Below, piece after piece: positions 38,087-48,336 of a stretch of DNA of 64,000 nucleotides. Source of the DNA: Frederiksenia canicola (GTDB taxonomy: Bacteria; Pseudomonadota; Gammaproteobacteria; Enterobacterales; Pasteurellaceae); NCBI RefSeq assembly GCF_011455495.1, contig NZ_CP015029.1, positions 1,736,740-1,800,739 of the forward strand, read 5' to 3'. The translations under genes and the position numbers were made by a program. The number at the start of each line of letters is the position of its first letter. Position 1 is the stretch's first letter. The notes under the pieces are model-generated. The model worked only from the letters and a program-made list of their open reading frames with translations. It ran no database searches and had not been told where the DNA came from.

Positions 38087-39658
38087 ATGACAAACATTCA
38101 TAATCATAAAATTTTAATTTTAGACTTCGGTTCACAATATACTCAACTTATCGCACGTCGTGTGCGTGAAATTGGGGTTTACTGTGAGCTTTGGGCGTGG
38201 GACGTAACGGAAGAGCAAATTCGTGAGTTTAATCCAACGGGGATTATTCTTTCGGGTGGGCCGGAAAGTACCACAGAAGAAAACAGCCCTCGTGCACCTG
38301 AATATGTGTTCAATGCAGGCGTGCCAGTGTTGGGTATTTGCTATGGTATGCAGACCATGGCGATGCAGTTAGGTGGTTTAACTGAAACTTCTGACCATCG
38401 TGAATTTGGCTATGCTTCCGTTGAGTTAAAGCAAGCTGACGCATTATTTGCAAAATTAAACGATGATCTGACCGCTTGCGAACCTAAATTAGACGTTTGG
38501 ATGAGCCATGGCGACAAAGTTACTCGTTTGCCTGATAACTTCCAAATCACAGGTGTAACTCCAACTTGCCCGATTGCGGCAATGTCGGACGAAAGTCGCC
38601 ATTTCTACGGCGTACAGTTCCACCCAGAAGTGACTCACACAAAGAGCGGCCTGGAACTACTGAAAAATTTCGTGGTGAGCATTTGTGGCTGCGAAACTAA
38701 ATGGACTGCAGAAAACATTATCGAAGATGCAGTGGCTCGCTTAAAAGCACAAATTGGCGATGATGAAGTGATTTTAGGCTTATCAGGCGGCGTGGATTCG
38801 TCTGTCACTGCCTTATTATTACATCGTGCGATTGGCAAAAACTTGCATTGCGTATTCGTCGATAACGGCTTATTACGCTTAAACGAAGCGGATCAAGTGA
38901 TGGAAATGTTCGGCGATAAATTCGGCTTAAACATTATTCGTGTAGATGCAGAAGATCGTTTCCTAGATGCCTTAAAAGGCATTGATGAGCCAGAAGCCAA
39001 ACGTAAAACTATTGGGAAAGTGTTCGTTGATGTGTTCGATGATGAATCGAAAAAATTAACTAGCGTGAGATGGTTAGCACAAGGCACGATTTACCCTGAT
39101 GTAATTGAGTCTGCAGCAAGCAAAACAGGCAAAGCCCACGTGATTAAATCGCACCACAATGTAGGCGGATTACCTGATTATATGAAACTGGGCTTAGTTG
39201 AGCCATTGCGTGAATTATTCAAAGACGAAGTGCGTAAAATTGGTTTAGCCCTTGGCTTACCTGCCGAAATGCTCAACCGCCACCCATTCCCAGGCCCAGG
39301 CTTAGGTGTGCGTGTGTTAGGCGAAGTGAAAAAAGAGTACTGCGATTTAGTCCGCAAAGCCGATGCGATCTTTATGGAAGAATTGCACGCTTCAGGTTGG
39401 TACTACAAAGTCAGCCAAGCCTTCACCGTTTTCCTACCAGTGAAATCCGTTGGCGTAATGGGTGATGGCCGTAAATATGACTGGGTTGTGAGTTTAAGAG
39501 CGGTAGAAACTATCGACTTTATGACCGCACATTGGGCACATTTACCATACGACTTACTCGGTAAAATCTCTAACCGCATCATCAATGAAGTGAACGGCAT
39601 TTCCCGCGTGGTATATGATGTGAGCGGAAAACCACCCGCAACGATTGAGTGGGAGTAA
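38087..39658 (+). CDS. guaA: GMP synthase (glutamine-hydrolysing)
   Basis: Converts XMP to GMP. 523 residues (E. coli 525). N-terminal class I amidotransferase with catalytic Cys85 (GICYGMQ) and the His-Glu of FHPEVTHT (about 180); ATP-pyrophosphatase P-loop LSGGVDSSV (about 231); C-terminal dimerisation domain ending PPATIEWE. An uptake-like 9-mer (ACCGCTTGC, 38471-38479) is translated as DLTAC in the amidotransferase domain. Separated from guaB by three inserted genes. Confidence 0.97.
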   Translation: MTNIHNHKILILDFGSQYTQLIARRVREIGVYCELWAWDVTEEQIREFNPTGIILSGGPESTTEENSPRAPEYVFNAGVPVLGICYGMQTMAMQLGGLTETSDHREFGYASVELKQADALFAKLNDDLTACEPKLDVWMSHGDKVTRLPDNFQITGVTPTCPIAAMSDESRHFYGVQFHPEVTHTKSGLELLKNFVVSICGCETKWTAENIIEDAVARLKAQIGDDEVILGLSGGVDSSVTALLLHRAIGKNLHCVFVDNGLLRLNEADQVMEMFGDKFGLNIIRVDAEDRFLDALKGIDEPEAKRKTIGKVFVDVFDDESKKLTSVRWLAQGTIYPDVIESAASKTGKAHVIKSHHNVGGLPDYMKLGLVEPLRELFKDEVRKIGLALGLPAEMLNRHPFPGPGLGVRVLGEVKKEYCDLVRKADAIFMEELHASGWYYKVSQAFTVFLPVKSVGVMGDGRKYDWVVSLRAVETIDFMTAHWAHLPYDLLGKISNRIINEVNGISRVVYDVSGKPPATIEWE

Positions 39659-39675
39659 CGAATAACATCATGCGT

Positions 39676-39708
39676 AAAGCCTTTCTCTTTGGAGAAAGGC
39701 TTTTTCAT
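39676..39708 (+). terminator. Terminator after guaA
   Basis: 12-bp stem AAAGCCTTTCTC / GAGAAAGGCTTT with loop TTTG and a following TTTC. Confidence 0.88.
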
Positions 39709-39751
39709 TTCGTTAAGAAATGGAGAAATCCAAGTAGATTCTTTGAGTTAA

Positions 39752-39799
39752 ACAAGCGGTCAGTTCCTTGCAATATTTTGCAAACAACTGACCGCTTGT
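39752..39799. terminator. Inverted uptake-signal pair between convergent guaA and maeB
   Basis: Arms ACAAGCGGTCAGTT / AACTGACCGCTTGT (14 bp). Ends 14 bp before the maeB stop codon; suited to terminate maeB on the minus strand and back up the guaA terminator. Confidence 0.75.
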
Positions 39800-39812
39800 A
39801 AATGCTCAATCC

Positions 39813-42080
39813 TTACTGTTGGGCTTTCACTGCAGCAAAGGCCACCATATTGATAATACGGCGAACCGATGCAACAGGGGTAAGAATATGAGCGGATTTC
39901 TTCATCCCCATAAGAATTGGGCCCACCGTAATTGCCGTGGTAGTAGCACGCAATAAGTTATAGCCGATACGTGCTGCTTCTACGTTTGGCATCACTAATA
40001 AATTCGCTGACCCCTTCAAAGTACTTTCTGGCATATAAGCATTGCGAAGTTTCTCAGATAGTGCTAAATCGCCGTGCATTTCACCGTCAATCATGAGTTC
40101 AGGATCGCGAGCTTTCACTAATGACAACACTTCTCGCATTTTAGGTGCCCCAAGTGTATTTGAAGAGCCAAAGTTTGAATGCGAAAGCAGTGCAACCGCA
40201 GGTTCAATACCAAAGCGTTTGATCTCCTCTGCCGCCATTAACGTAATTTCCGTTAGCTCTTCTGCTGTTGGCTCTGCATTCACATAGGTATCTGTCATAA
40301 ACACGTTACCCGTTGGCAACACCAAGCTATTCAGTGCAGCGGGTACCTTCACCCCATCTTTCAAACCAATGATGTCTTTAATTGTTTCTAAATGGCGACT
40401 ATAAGTCCCAAATAGACCACAGACCAAGCCATCTGCATAACCCATTTCCACTAAGAGAGAAGCAATCACAGTCGTATTAGAAGTGGTTACACGTTTTGCA
40501 ATTTCTTCAGTTATTCCACGACGATTCATCAAGCGATAATAACGTTTCCAGAACTGTTCATGACGTTCATCATGTTCATTATTAACAATCTCAAAATCTT
40601 TTCCTTGTTCTAACCGTAATCCTAATTTTTTAATGCGAGATTCAATGACTGCAGGACGACCAATCAAAATCGGATACGCCAAGCCCATGGAGACGATCTC
40701 TTGAGTAGCGTGCAACACTTTTGGATCTTCCCCTTCCGCCAACACAATGCGTTTTCTGTCCGCTTTCGCTTGGCTGAAAATCGGTTTCATAAACAAGTTA
40801 GTTTTATACACGAACTGGGTCAATTTTTCGTGGTAAGCTTCCCAATCGGTGATTGGACGAGTTGCCACGCCTGAGTCCATTGCGGCTTTGGCAACCGCAG
40901 GGGCAATTCGCACGATCAAACGTGGATCAAACGGGCGTGGAATAATGTAATCTGGTCCAAACTCGGTGCCTTCACCACCGTAGGCTGAAGTCACCACATC
41001 GCTCTGCTCTGCCAAAGCCAGATCCGCAATCGCATACACCGCCGCCATTTTCATTTCTTCGTTAATGGTAGTCGCCCCAACGTCTAATGCACCACGGAAA
41101 ATGAATGGGAAGCAAAGCACGTTGTTCACTTGGTTTGGATAGTCTGAACGTCCCGTACAAATAATCGCATCTGGGCGAGCCGCTTTCGCTTCAGGCGGAG
41201 TGATTTCTGGATTTGGGTTCGCCAAGGCTAAAATCAACGGATGTGCTGCCATTGTGCGAACCATTTCTTGCGTTAACGCCCCAGCCGCCGAGCACCCTAG
41301 GAAAATATCCGCATTCGGAATCGCATCCGACAAGGTACGCCAGCCGTTATCGTCAATGGCATAGGCTTTTTTGGTGTCGTCCATTCGATCATCACGATTT
41401 TTATAAATCACGCCTTTGGAATCGCATACCACGATGTTTTCTCGCTTCATCCCCAGAGAAATCAACAAGTTCAAGCAGGCAATAGACGCCGCTCCAGCTC
41501 CAGAGGCAACTAAACGTACCTCTTCAATTTTTTTGCCGATAATACGTAATGCATTGATCACCGCTGCGGCACTGATGATTGCCGTGCCGTGCTGATCGTC
41601 GTGGAATACAGGAATATTCATTCGCTCACGCAATTTTTGTTCAATGTAGAAACATTCAGGGGCCTTGATGTCTTCAAGGTTGATTCCACCAAAGGTAGGT
41701 TCAAGGGAGGCAATAATATCGATTAATTTTTCAGGATCTTTTTCGTTGATCTCAATATCAAATACGTCCACACCCGCAAATTTCTTAAACAGTACGCCTT
41801 TCCCTTCCATTACTGGCTTACCTGCCAAGGCACCAATATTGCCTAAGCCAAGCACCGCTGTTCCGTTGGAAATCACGGCAACTAAATTACCTTTTGCGGT
41901 GTATTTGTAAGCAGCAAGGGGATCTTTTTCGATTTCTAAACAAGGCTCGGCAACACCAGGGGAATAAGCAAGGGCAAGGTCACGTTGAGTGGCAAGGGAT
42001 TTCGTTGGAGTCACTTCGATTTTGCCAGGGATTGGAAATTCGTGAAAATCGAGAGCCGCTTGGCGTAAGGTATCATCCAT
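39813..42080 (-). CDS. maeB: NADP-dependent malic enzyme (MaeB) with phosphotransacetylase-like domain
   Basis: Oxidative decarboxylation of malate to pyruvate with NADP. 755 residues (E. coli MaeB 759). N-terminal malic domain (about 15-150, including [19 protein letters not shown]), NAD(P)-binding domain (about 160-395, [17 protein letters not shown]), then a phosphate acetyltransferase-like domain (about 430-755, [12 protein letters not shown]) that is regulatory in the family. Convergent with guaA across a terminator and an inverted uptake-signal pair. Upstream (42120-42128) lies a minus-oriented uptake signal. Confidence 0.97.
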   Translation of the reverse strand: MDDTLRQAALDFHEFPIPGKIEVTPTKSLATQRDLALAYSPGVAEPCLEIEKDPLAAYKYTAKGNLVAVISNGTAVLGLGNIGALAGKPVMEGKGVLFKKFAGVDVFDIEINEKDPEKLIDIIASLEPTFGGINLEDIKAPECFYIEQKLRERMNIPVFHDDQHGTAIISAAAVINALRIIGKKIEEVRLVASGAGAASIACLNLLISLGMKRENIVVCDSKGVIYKNRDDRMDDTKKAYAIDDNGWRTLSDAIPNADIFLGCSAAGALTQEMVRTMAAHPLILALANPNPEITPPEAKAARPDAIICTGRSDYPNQVNNVLCFPFIFRGALDVGATTINEEMKMAAVYAIADLALAEQSDVVTSAYGGEGTEFGPDYIIPRPFDPRLIVRIAPAVAKAAMDSGVATRPITDWEAYHEKLTQFVYKTNLFMKPIFSQAKADRKRIVLAEGEDPKVLHATQEIVSMGLAYPILIGRPAVIESRIKKLGLRLEQGKDFEIVNNEHDERHEQFWKRYYRLMNRRGITEEIAKRVTTSNTTVIASLLVEMGYADGLVCGLFGTYSRHLETIKDIIGLKDGVKVPAALNSLVLPTGNVFMTDTYVNAEPTAEELTEITLMAAEEIKRFGIEPAVALLSHSNFGSSNTLGAPKMREVLSLVKARDPELMIDGEMHGDLALSEKLRNAYMPESTLKGSANLLVMPNVEAARIGYNLLRATTTAITVGPILMGMKKSAHILTPVASVRRIINMVAFAAVKAQQ

Positions 42081-42189
42081 AGTAGGTTCCTTCTATTTGC
42101 AAAATGTAAGATAAATCTGACCGCTTGTAAGACAAAATCACACTTTTGCCCAATAAAAACAAGCATTCGTATGTCCATTTTACCCCAAT

Positions 42190-42425
42190 CACTCATCAAA
42201 TTTTGTGAACTAGCTCTAATTTTTAAATAAATTGTTAAAATTATTAAAATTTTAAAAGTTTATAAAATAAAGCATTTATATTTAAAAAACAATAAAAGAC
42301 AAAAAATTAAAAAATTAAAAACCAGAAAACAACCATTATTTAGTATAAAACCCCAAAATCATTGTAAAAAAACAATACTCGTCCCACTAGACAGGTTTTA
42401 TTTTTTTCTGCAAAATCCAACCATC
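42190..42425. promoter_or_regulatory. Very AT-rich control region between maeB and ilvI
   Basis: The divergent intergenic region is dominated by A- and T-tracts from about 42215 to 42345. It contains a weak CRP-like TGTGA-ACTAGC-TCTAA (about 42204-42219) and a small hairpin ATTGT/ACAAT. In E. coli ilvIH is controlled by Lrp binding to AT-rich DNA upstream; a similar role is plausible. No leader peptide with a branched-chain codon run plus attenuator was found. Confidence 0.4.
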
Positions 42426-42469
42426 TTTGCGAAAGCAAATCCCCCTTTTAATTTGAGTTGGAGAATATT

Positions 42470-44191
42470 ATGAAAAAACTGTCGGGTGCAGAAATGGTTG
42501 TCCAATCCTTAAGGGACGAAGGCGTTGAGTACGTTTTCGGCTACCCAGGCGGATCGGTACTAGATATTTACGATGCCATTCACACTTTAGGTGGCATTAA
42601 GCACGTTTTAGTTCGTCACGAGCAAGGGGCGGTTCATATGGCGGATGGCTATGCTCGAGCCACGGGTAAAGTGGGGTGCGTGCTGGTCACTTCAGGCCCT
42701 GGGGCAACCAATGCGATTACGGGTATTGCCACCGCTTATACGGATTCTATTCCGTTAGTGGTATTTTCGGGGCAAGTGCCGTCTGGATTGATTGGTTCAG
42801 ATGCCTTCCAAGAATGCGATATGGTCGGCATCTCTCGTCCTGTGGTCAAACATAGCTTTTTGGTGAAACGGGCAGAAGATATTCCTGAAATCATCAAAAA
42901 AGCGTTCTATATTGCCTCGACTGGTCGCCCAGGCCCTGTAGTCATTGATTTACCGAAAGATGTGGTCAATCCAGCCAATAAATATAGCTATGAATATCCG
43001 AAAGAGATCGCTATGCGGTCTTACAACCCAACTGTGCAAGGGCATAAAGGACAGATCAAAAAAGCCTTAAAAGCGATTTTGGTGGCAAAACAGCCTGTGC
43101 TTTATGTCGGCGGCGGCGTGGTGTTAGGCGAAGCAAGCGAACAAGTGACCGAATTTGCACACAAATTGAACTTGCCTGTTACTAGCTCGTTAATGGGGTT
43201 GGGAGCATTTCCAAGCACCGACAAGCAATTCTTGGGAATGCTGGGCATGCACGGCACTTACGAAGCCAATACGGCAATGCATGAAAGCGATTTAATCTTG
43301 GGCATCGGTGTGCGTTTTGATGATCGAACGACTAACAATTTAGCTAAATATTGCCCGAATGCCAAAGTGATCCACGTTGATATTGATCCCACGTCGATTT
43401 CCAAAACCGTCCCTGCATACATTCCAATCGTCGGTTCAGCGAGCAATGTGTTAGACGAATTTTTATCGCTACTGGAAGAAGAAAACCTTGCAAAAAATCA
43501 GTCGGATCTGACCGCTTGGTGGGCACAAATTGCCCAATGGAAAGCCCGCAACTGCTTGAGTTTTGAGAAAGGCGACATGCTCAAGCCGCAAGAAGTGATC
43601 CAAGCCGTTTACCGCATCACCAACGGCGAAGCCTATGTTGCCTCCGATGTTGGTCAGCACCAAATGTTTGCTGCATTGCACTACCCGTTTGACAAACCAC
43701 GCCGTTGGATCAACTCTGGTGGACTCGGCACAATGGGGTTCGGTTTGCCTGCGGCGATCGGAGTAAAATTCGCTTACCCTGATGCCACGGTTGTTTGTGT
43801 GACGGGTGATGGCAGTATTCAGATGAATATCCAAGAGCTTTCTACTGCCAAACAGTACGACACGCCAGTGGTGATCATAAATCTGAACAACCGTTTCTTA
43901 GGCATGGTAAAGCAGTGGCAAGACATCATCTACCAAGGTCGCCACTCGCACTCTTATATGGACTCCTTGCCAGATTTCGTCAAACTGGCGGAAGCCTACG
44001 GGCATGTCGGCATTCGCATTACCGAACCTGCGGAATTGGAAGAAAAATTGCAACAAGCCTTTGCCATCAAAGACCGCTTAGTATTTGTGGAAGTGCTAGT
44101 TGATGAAACTGAACATGTTTACCCAATGCAAATTCGGGGTGAATCAATGAAAGATATGATGTTAAGCAAAACGGAGCGTACAGATGCGTAG
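42470..44191 (+). CDS. ilvI: Acetolactate synthase large subunit (IlvI type)
   Basis: Thiamine-diphosphate enzyme of valine, leucine and isoleucine synthesis. 573 residues from the ATG at 42470 (GGAG upstream); the TTG at 42458 is not needed. N-terminal PYR domain with [17 protein letters not shown] and catalytic Glu in [16 protein letters not shown] (about 47-62); middle FAD/Rossmann domain; C-terminal PP domain with [14 protein letters not shown]...[10 protein letters not shown] (ThDP/Mg motif). An uptake-like 9-mer (43511-43519) encodes DLTAW in the linker before the PP domain. Overlaps ilvH by 8 bp. Confidence 0.97.
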   Translation: MKKLSGAEMVVQSLRDEGVEYVFGYPGGSVLDIYDAIHTLGGIKHVLVRHEQGAVHMADGYARATGKVGCVLVTSGPGATNAITGIATAYTDSIPLVVFSGQVPSGLIGSDAFQECDMVGISRPVVKHSFLVKRAEDIPEIIKKAFYIASTGRPGPVVIDLPKDVVNPANKYSYEYPKEIAMRSYNPTVQGHKGQIKKALKAILVAKQPVLYVGGGVVLGEASEQVTEFAHKLNLPVTSSLMGLGAFPSTDKQFLGMLGMHGTYEANTAMHESDLILGIGVRFDDRTTNNLAKYCPNAKVIHVDIDPTSISKTVPAYIPIVGSASNVLDEFLSLLEEENLAKNQSDLTAWWAQIAQWKARNCLSFEKGDMLKPQEVIQAVYRITNGEAYVASDVGQHQMFAALHYPFDKPRRWINSGGLGTMGFGLPAAIGVKFAYPDATVVCVTGDGSIQMNIQELSTAKQYDTPVVIINLNNRFLGMVKQWQDIIYQGRHSHSYMDSLPDFVKLAEAYGHVGIRITEPAELEEKLQQAFAIKDRLVFVEVLVDETEHVYPMQIRGESMKDMMLSKTERTDA

Positions 44192-44675
44192 AACTTTATC
44201 CGTCTTATTAGAAAATGAATCGGGAGCCTTATCCCGTGTGGTTGGGCTTTTCTCGCAACGTGGCTTCAACATCGAAAGCCTGACCGTTGCTCCAACGGAA
44301 GATCCAAGCCTTTCCCGAATGACGATTGTTGCTCAAGGTGATGAAAAAGTGCTAGAACAGATCGAAAAGCAGTTACACAAATTGATTGATGTGTTCAAAG
44401 TCACCAATCTCAGCCATTGTGAACATGTTGAGCGGGAAGTGTTACTGATCAAAGCTAAAGCCGTCGGGGCGGCACGTGATGAATTGAAACGAATGGCGGA
44501 TATTTTCCGTGGGCAAATCGTGGACATCACCCCAAAACAGTACACCATTCAGCTTTCTGGCACGAGCGAAAAACTCAACGCCTTTATCGAAGCGGTGCAA
44601 GCAGAAACGACGATAATCGAAATTGTGCGATCAGGTGTGATCAGCCTTTCTCGTGGTGAAAAAAACTGCTTGTAA
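44184..44675 (+). CDS. ilvH: Acetolactate synthase small (regulatory) subunit
   Basis: Regulatory subunit conferring valine feedback inhibition. 163 residues (E. coli IlvH 163). N-terminal ACT domain: [20 protein letters not shown] and [20 protein letters not shown]-terminal half with [19 protein letters not shown]. Starts inside the ilvI stop (8-bp overlap), so it is coupled. A strong terminator follows. Confidence 0.97.
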   Translation: MRRTLSVLLENESGALSRVVGLFSQRGFNIESLTVAPTEDPSLSRMTIVAQGDEKVLEQIEKQLHKLIDVFKVTNLSHCEHVEREVLLIKAKAVGAARDELKRMADIFRGQIVDITPKQYTIQLSGTSEKLNAFIEAVQAETTIIEIVRSGVISLSRGEKNCL

Positions 44676-44685
44676 TTCACCTAAA

Positions 44686-44718
44686 AATAAAGCTGAGTTT
44701 AACTCAGCTTTATTTTTT
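44686..44718 (+). terminator. Terminator after ilvIH
   Basis: 12-bp stem AATAAAGCTGAG / CTCAGCTTTATT, loop TTTAA, followed by TTTTAT. Confidence 0.9.
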
Positions 44719-44807
44719 ATTCGGCAAAAATCTAAAAAGCTTTCAAGTTTGAATTTGCCATCTGCTCTCAAAAGTGAGGCTCATTTATTCAAAGACGGAG
44801 TGCTATA

Positions 44808-44927
44808 TTGAATCTTTCATTCCAGTTGCTCATCGGATTCCGTATCCGTATGGCATTTTTCGGCAATTTTCTGACCATTTGTTTCAGCGTAGTCGTTATG
44901 CTATTCAAAGTTTGTAAAATAAAGTAA
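44808..44927 (+). CDS. Possible 39-residue small membrane protein
   Basis: TTG start with GGAG seven bases upstream (44797-44800). The product begins LNLSFQLLIGFRIRM and then has a hydrophobic stretch MAFFGNFLTICFSVVVMLF that could span the membrane, ending FKVCKIK. It occupies an otherwise empty 426-bp gap between the ilvIH terminator and the yidE-like gene. I recognise no homologue. It may equally be a gene remnant or chance. Confidence 0.2.
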   Translation: MNLSFQLLIGFRIRMAFFGNFLTICFSVVVMLFKVCKIK

Positions 44928-45009
44928 TAAATGGAAATTTATTTAAACTAGAAAATAATTAGCATTTCTAGGGAGTCGATAACTTATTGCAAAATTTGTC
45001 AAGAAAGTG

Positions 45010-45018
45010 ACCGCTTGT
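45010..45018 (-). repeat. DNA-uptake signal upstream of yidE-like gene
   Basis: Exact ACCGCTTGT in the promoter region, 84 bp before the start codon. The rest of 44928-45101 shows nothing else I can name. Confidence 0.8.
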
Positions 45019-45101
45019 TATCTATTTATTTGAGTTAGATCGCATTTTTTTCACGTTGGTTTTGTTAAAATATTGCCAGTTTAATTTCTTAGCGAGGCTA
45101 T

Positions 45102-46754
45102 ATGAGTGAAATTGCATTAACAGTTAGCCTATTATCCTTAGTTGCAGTATTAGGGCTTTGGATTGGGCATATTAAAGTTCGAGGCGTCAGTCTCGGTATT
45201 GGTGGGGTCTTATTTGGGGGAATCATTGTTTCTCATTTTATGACCGAATTCGGGGTAAAACTCGACCCCCACACACTCCATTTTATCCAAGAGTTTGGGC
45301 TTATTTTATTCGTTTATACCATCGGTATTCAGGTCGGTCCTGGTTTCTTCGCCTCTCTTCGTCAATCGGGCTTAAAACTGAATGCTTTTGCCCTGATGAT
45401 TGTCGGTTTAAGTGGCATTTTAGTTCTCTTATTAAATAAACTTTTCAACGTCCCCCTTCCTGTCATTCTAGGCATTTTCTCTGGTGCAGTAACCAACACT
45501 CCTTCACTTGGTGCAGGGCAACAAATTCTGTCTGAACTTGGTAGCGATACGGCTGTAATGGGAATGGGATATGCCATTGCCTACCCATTCGGTATTGTGG
45601 GTATTCTGCTTACAATGTGGTTAATTCGAATCATCTTCAAAATTAATGTGGATCACGAAGCTGACCAATTTGACCGAACACAAAATAGTAAAAAAGAAGG
45701 ACTCAGCACGTTAAATATACGTGTCACTAATCCTAATCTGAACGGATTACTGCTCAAAGAGCTACCTGATTTTGAGTTACACGATGTCGTTTACTCTCGT
45801 TTAAAACGTGGTGAAGAACTTTTTGTGCCTAAAGTCGATACCCAGATTCAACTGAATGATGTGCTACATCTCGTTGGAGATAAAGCCACTCTCACGAAAA
45901 TGAAAATGATCATCGGTGAAGAAGTCAATGTTTCAATTAGTACAAAAGGAACCATTTATCGCAGTGAACGTGCTGTCGTGACCAATGAAAAAGTCTTTGG
46001 CAAAAAAATTCGTCAATTAATGCTAAAAGGCAAATATGATGTAGTGATTTCCCGTCTAAACCGTGCGGGCGTAGAGCTTGTTCCAACAGGAGAGATGTCG
46101 CTCCAATTCGGTGACGTATTGAACCTTGTTGGTCGCCAAGAAGACATCAAACAAGTTATGGACATAATCGGTAATGCCCAGCAAAAACTACAACAAGTTC
46201 AAATGTTGCCTATCTTTATCGGGATTGGATTAGGGGTATTACTTGGTTCAATTCCAATTTATATCCCAGGGTTCCCTGTGGCATTAAAATTGGGCTTAGC
46301 GGGCGGTCCACTTGTTGTGGCGTTGATTTTGGCAAGAATCGGTAGCTTTGGTAAACTCTATTGGTTTATGCCTCCAAGTGCGAACCTTGCACTAAGAGAA
46401 ATCGGTATTGTACTTTTCCTTGCTGTGGTGGGTTGGAAAGCTGGTGGCAATTTCTTAAATACGCTACTGAGCAATGACGGTTTAGCGTGGATCTGTTACG
46501 GGGCATTAATTACTTTTGTTCCACTTATCGTCACAGGTCTTGTAGCTCGTATTTACGGTAAACTGAATTATTTAACACTTTGCGGTCTACTCGCCGGTTC
46601 AATGACGGATCCACCTGCTCTAGCATTTGCAAATGCAATCAAAGAAGGCAATGGTGCTTCTGCCCTCTCTTATGCAACGGTATATCCACTAGTGATGTTC
46701 TGTCGAATTATCCTACCGCAACTTCTCGCCATCTTACTGTGGACGGTAAGTTAG
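45102..46754 (+). CDS. YidE/AspT-family putative transporter with two RCK_C domains
   Basis: 550 residues, the length of E. coli YidE (553). Five N-terminal membrane helices (about 5-180, with [22 protein letters not shown] and [14 protein letters not shown]), two cytoplasmic TrkA-C/RCK_C domains (about 195-285 and 290-372, each with a GDxLxLVG motif), then five more helices (about 375-550, [14 protein letters not shown]). This is the layout of the aspartate-alanine exchanger superfamily. The substrate is unknown. Free-standing; followed by an inverted uptake-signal pair. Confidence 0.88.
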   Translation: MSEIALTVSLLSLVAVLGLWIGHIKVRGVSLGIGGVLFGGIIVSHFMTEFGVKLDPHTLHFIQEFGLILFVYTIGIQVGPGFFASLRQSGLKLNAFALMIVGLSGILVLLLNKLFNVPLPVILGIFSGAVTNTPSLGAGQQILSELGSDTAVMGMGYAIAYPFGIVGILLTMWLIRIIFKINVDHEADQFDRTQNSKKEGLSTLNIRVTNPNLNGLLLKELPDFELHDVVYSRLKRGEELFVPKVDTQIQLNDVLHLVGDKATLTKMKMIIGEEVNVSISTKGTIYRSERAVVTNEKVFGKKIRQLMLKGKYDVVISRLNRAGVELVPTGEMSLQFGDVLNLVGRQEDIKQVMDIIGNAQQKLQQVQMLPIFIGIGLGVLLGSIPIYIPGFPVALKLGLAGGPLVVALILARIGSFGKLYWFMPPSANLALREIGIVLFLAVVGWKAGGNFLNTLLSNDGLAWICYGALITFVPLIVTGLVARIYGKLNYLTLCGLLAGSMTDPPALAFANAIKEGNGASALSYATVYPLVMFCRIILPQLLAILLWTVS

Positions 46755-46768
46755 TATTTCTCTAAAAC

Positions 46769-46814
46769 ACAAGCGGTCAGATTTGCAAAATATTTTGCCG
46801 ATCTGACCGCTTGT
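46769..46814. terminator. Inverted uptake-signal pair between yidE-like gene and glmU
   Basis: Perfect 14-bp arms ACAAGCGGTCAGAT / ATCTGACCGCTTGT between convergent genes, with TTG-TTTC after the plus arm. Likely bidirectional terminator. Confidence 0.75.
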
Positions 46815-46828
46815 TGTTTCAATGCATT

Positions 46829-48193
46829 CTACTTTTTCTTCACTGGTCGCTGCCAGTTTTTGATATGACGTTGTGGCACACGGGTGATAACCAATTCATT
46901 TTCCGCAACATCTTTGGTCACCGTTGAGCCCGCCCCAATGGTTGAGCCGTCAGCTATGGTAACAGGAGCAACCAGCTGGCTGTCGGAGCCGACAAATACA
47001 TCATTGCCGATCACGGTTTTGAACTTGTTTGCACCGTCGTAATTACAGGTAATCACCCCCGCCCCGATGTTGCATTTTTCGCCAACTTCCGCATCACCCA
47101 CGTAAGAAAGGTGGTTTACTTTTGACCCCTTAGCAATTTGGGCATTTTTGATTTCCACAAAGTTACCGACATGGGTTTCCGCTGCCAATTCTGTACCTGG
47201 ACGTAATCGAGAGAACGGCCCGATTTTTGCCGCCTCACCAATCACGGTATCTTCAATCACGGAATATGGTTTGATTTCAACATCATCCGCGATCACACAA
47301 TTTTTCAGCACCGAACCTGCCCCGATTTTCACGCGATCACCTAACTTCACGTCGCCTTCTAGCACCACATTCACATCAATTTCAACATCTTTGCCGTGTG
47401 AAACGGTACCACGCAAGTCAAAACGGCTCGGATCGATGAGCGTTACGCCTGCCAACAGCAATTTTTCTGCCTGTTTACGTTGGAAATAACGCTCTAACGC
47501 CGCCAGTTGCAAGCGGTTGTTCGCCCCTTCCACTTCCATTAAATCTGTAGCTTGGATGGCTTGTACATTAAAACCATCACGATTTGCCATCGCAATCACA
47601 TCGGTAATGTAGTATTCACCTTGGGCATTGTTGTTATCAAGCTGTGCCAGCCATTTTTTGAAACTTGCCCCGCTTGCCACCATGACGCCCGTGTTGATTT
47701 CTTGAATTTTGAGCTGCTCAGGGTTGGCATCTTTTTGTTCGACAATGCCGACGACCGAACCATTTTCACGAATGATGCGACCATAACCCGTTGGGTTGTC
47801 CAGTACCACCGTCAATAATCCAATACCGCCTTCGGTTTTTGCCTCAATCAATTTTTCCAAGGTTTCTTTGGTGATCAAAGGAGCATCGCCGTAAAGCATC
47901 ACAATGTTTTCATCGTCCGCAAAAAATGGGGCGGCTTGTTGCATTGCGTGCCCTGTACCAAGTTGATCTGCTTGCAGTACCCAATTGACAGGCTCGTCTT
48001 TCAAACGGCTTTGCAGTAACTCACCACCGTGCCCGTAAATTAAATGGATATTTTCTGCCTTAAGTTGTTTTGCAGTGTCGATAACGTGTTTTACCATCGG
48101 CTTGCCTGCAATGTTATGCAACACTTTCGGCAAATCCGAATACATTCGAGTGCCTTTGCCTGCAGCTAAAATCACGACGCTAAGTTTGTTCAT
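46829..48193 (-). CDS. glmU: Bifunctional UDP-GlcNAc pyrophosphorylase / GlcN-1-P acetyltransferase
   Basis: Makes UDP-N-acetylglucosamine for peptidoglycan and lipopolysaccharide. 454 residues (E. coli 456). N-terminal uridyltransferase with [18 protein letters not shown] (10-27), GDAPLI (about 104) and the C-terminal left-handed beta-helix acetyltransferase (about 250-454) with repeated hexapeptides and the catalytic-site stretch [20 protein letters not shown]. Lies alone, without glmS next to it. Confidence 0.97.
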   Translation of the reverse strand: MNKLSVVILAAGKGTRMYSDLPKVLHNIAGKPMVKHVIDTAKQLKAENIHLIYGHGGELLQSRLKDEPVNWVLQADQLGTGHAMQQAAPFFADDENIVMLYGDAPLITKETLEKLIEAKTEGGIGLLTVVLDNPTGYGRIIRENGSVVGIVEQKDANPEQLKIQEINTGVMVASGASFKKWLAQLDNNNAQGEYYITDVIAMANRDGFNVQAIQATDLMEVEGANNRLQLAALERYFQRKQAEKLLLAGVTLIDPSRFDLRGTVSHGKDVEIDVNVVLEGDVKLGDRVKIGAGSVLKNCVIADDVEIKPYSVIEDTVIGEAAKIGPFSRLRPGTELAAETHVGNFVEIKNAQIAKGSKVNHLSYVGDAEVGEKCNIGAGVITCNYDGANKFKTVIGNDVFVGSDSQLVAPVTIADGSTIGAGSTVTKDVAENELVITRVPQRHIKNWQRPVKKK

Positions 48194-48258
48194 TGTAAGT
48201 CCTTCTAAATCGAAAAAATTGTGGCTATTCTACCGAAACATCGCTCTGTCGAAAACAA

Positions 48259-48323
48259 ACAAGCGGTCAGATCCTAGAAAAGTTTTGCAATTTGCAAAAA
48301 ATACTAAGGATCTGACCGCTTGT
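48259..48323. terminator. Long inverted uptake-signal pair between glmU and acrB
   Basis: 17-bp perfect arms ACAAGCGGTCAGATCCT / AGGATCTGACCGCTTGT. Downstream of acrB on the minus strand, so it probably ends acrRAB transcripts; glmU transcription starts beside it. Confidence 0.75.
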
Positions 48324-48336
48324 TATGGCTTATCCA

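Noticed and set aside
42171-42230. Leader peptide with several Leu and Ile codons upstream of ilvI
   Set aside because: Only seven scattered Leu/Ile codons in 19, no ribosome-binding site and no terminator/antiterminator pair after it; ilvIH in E. coli is not attenuated.
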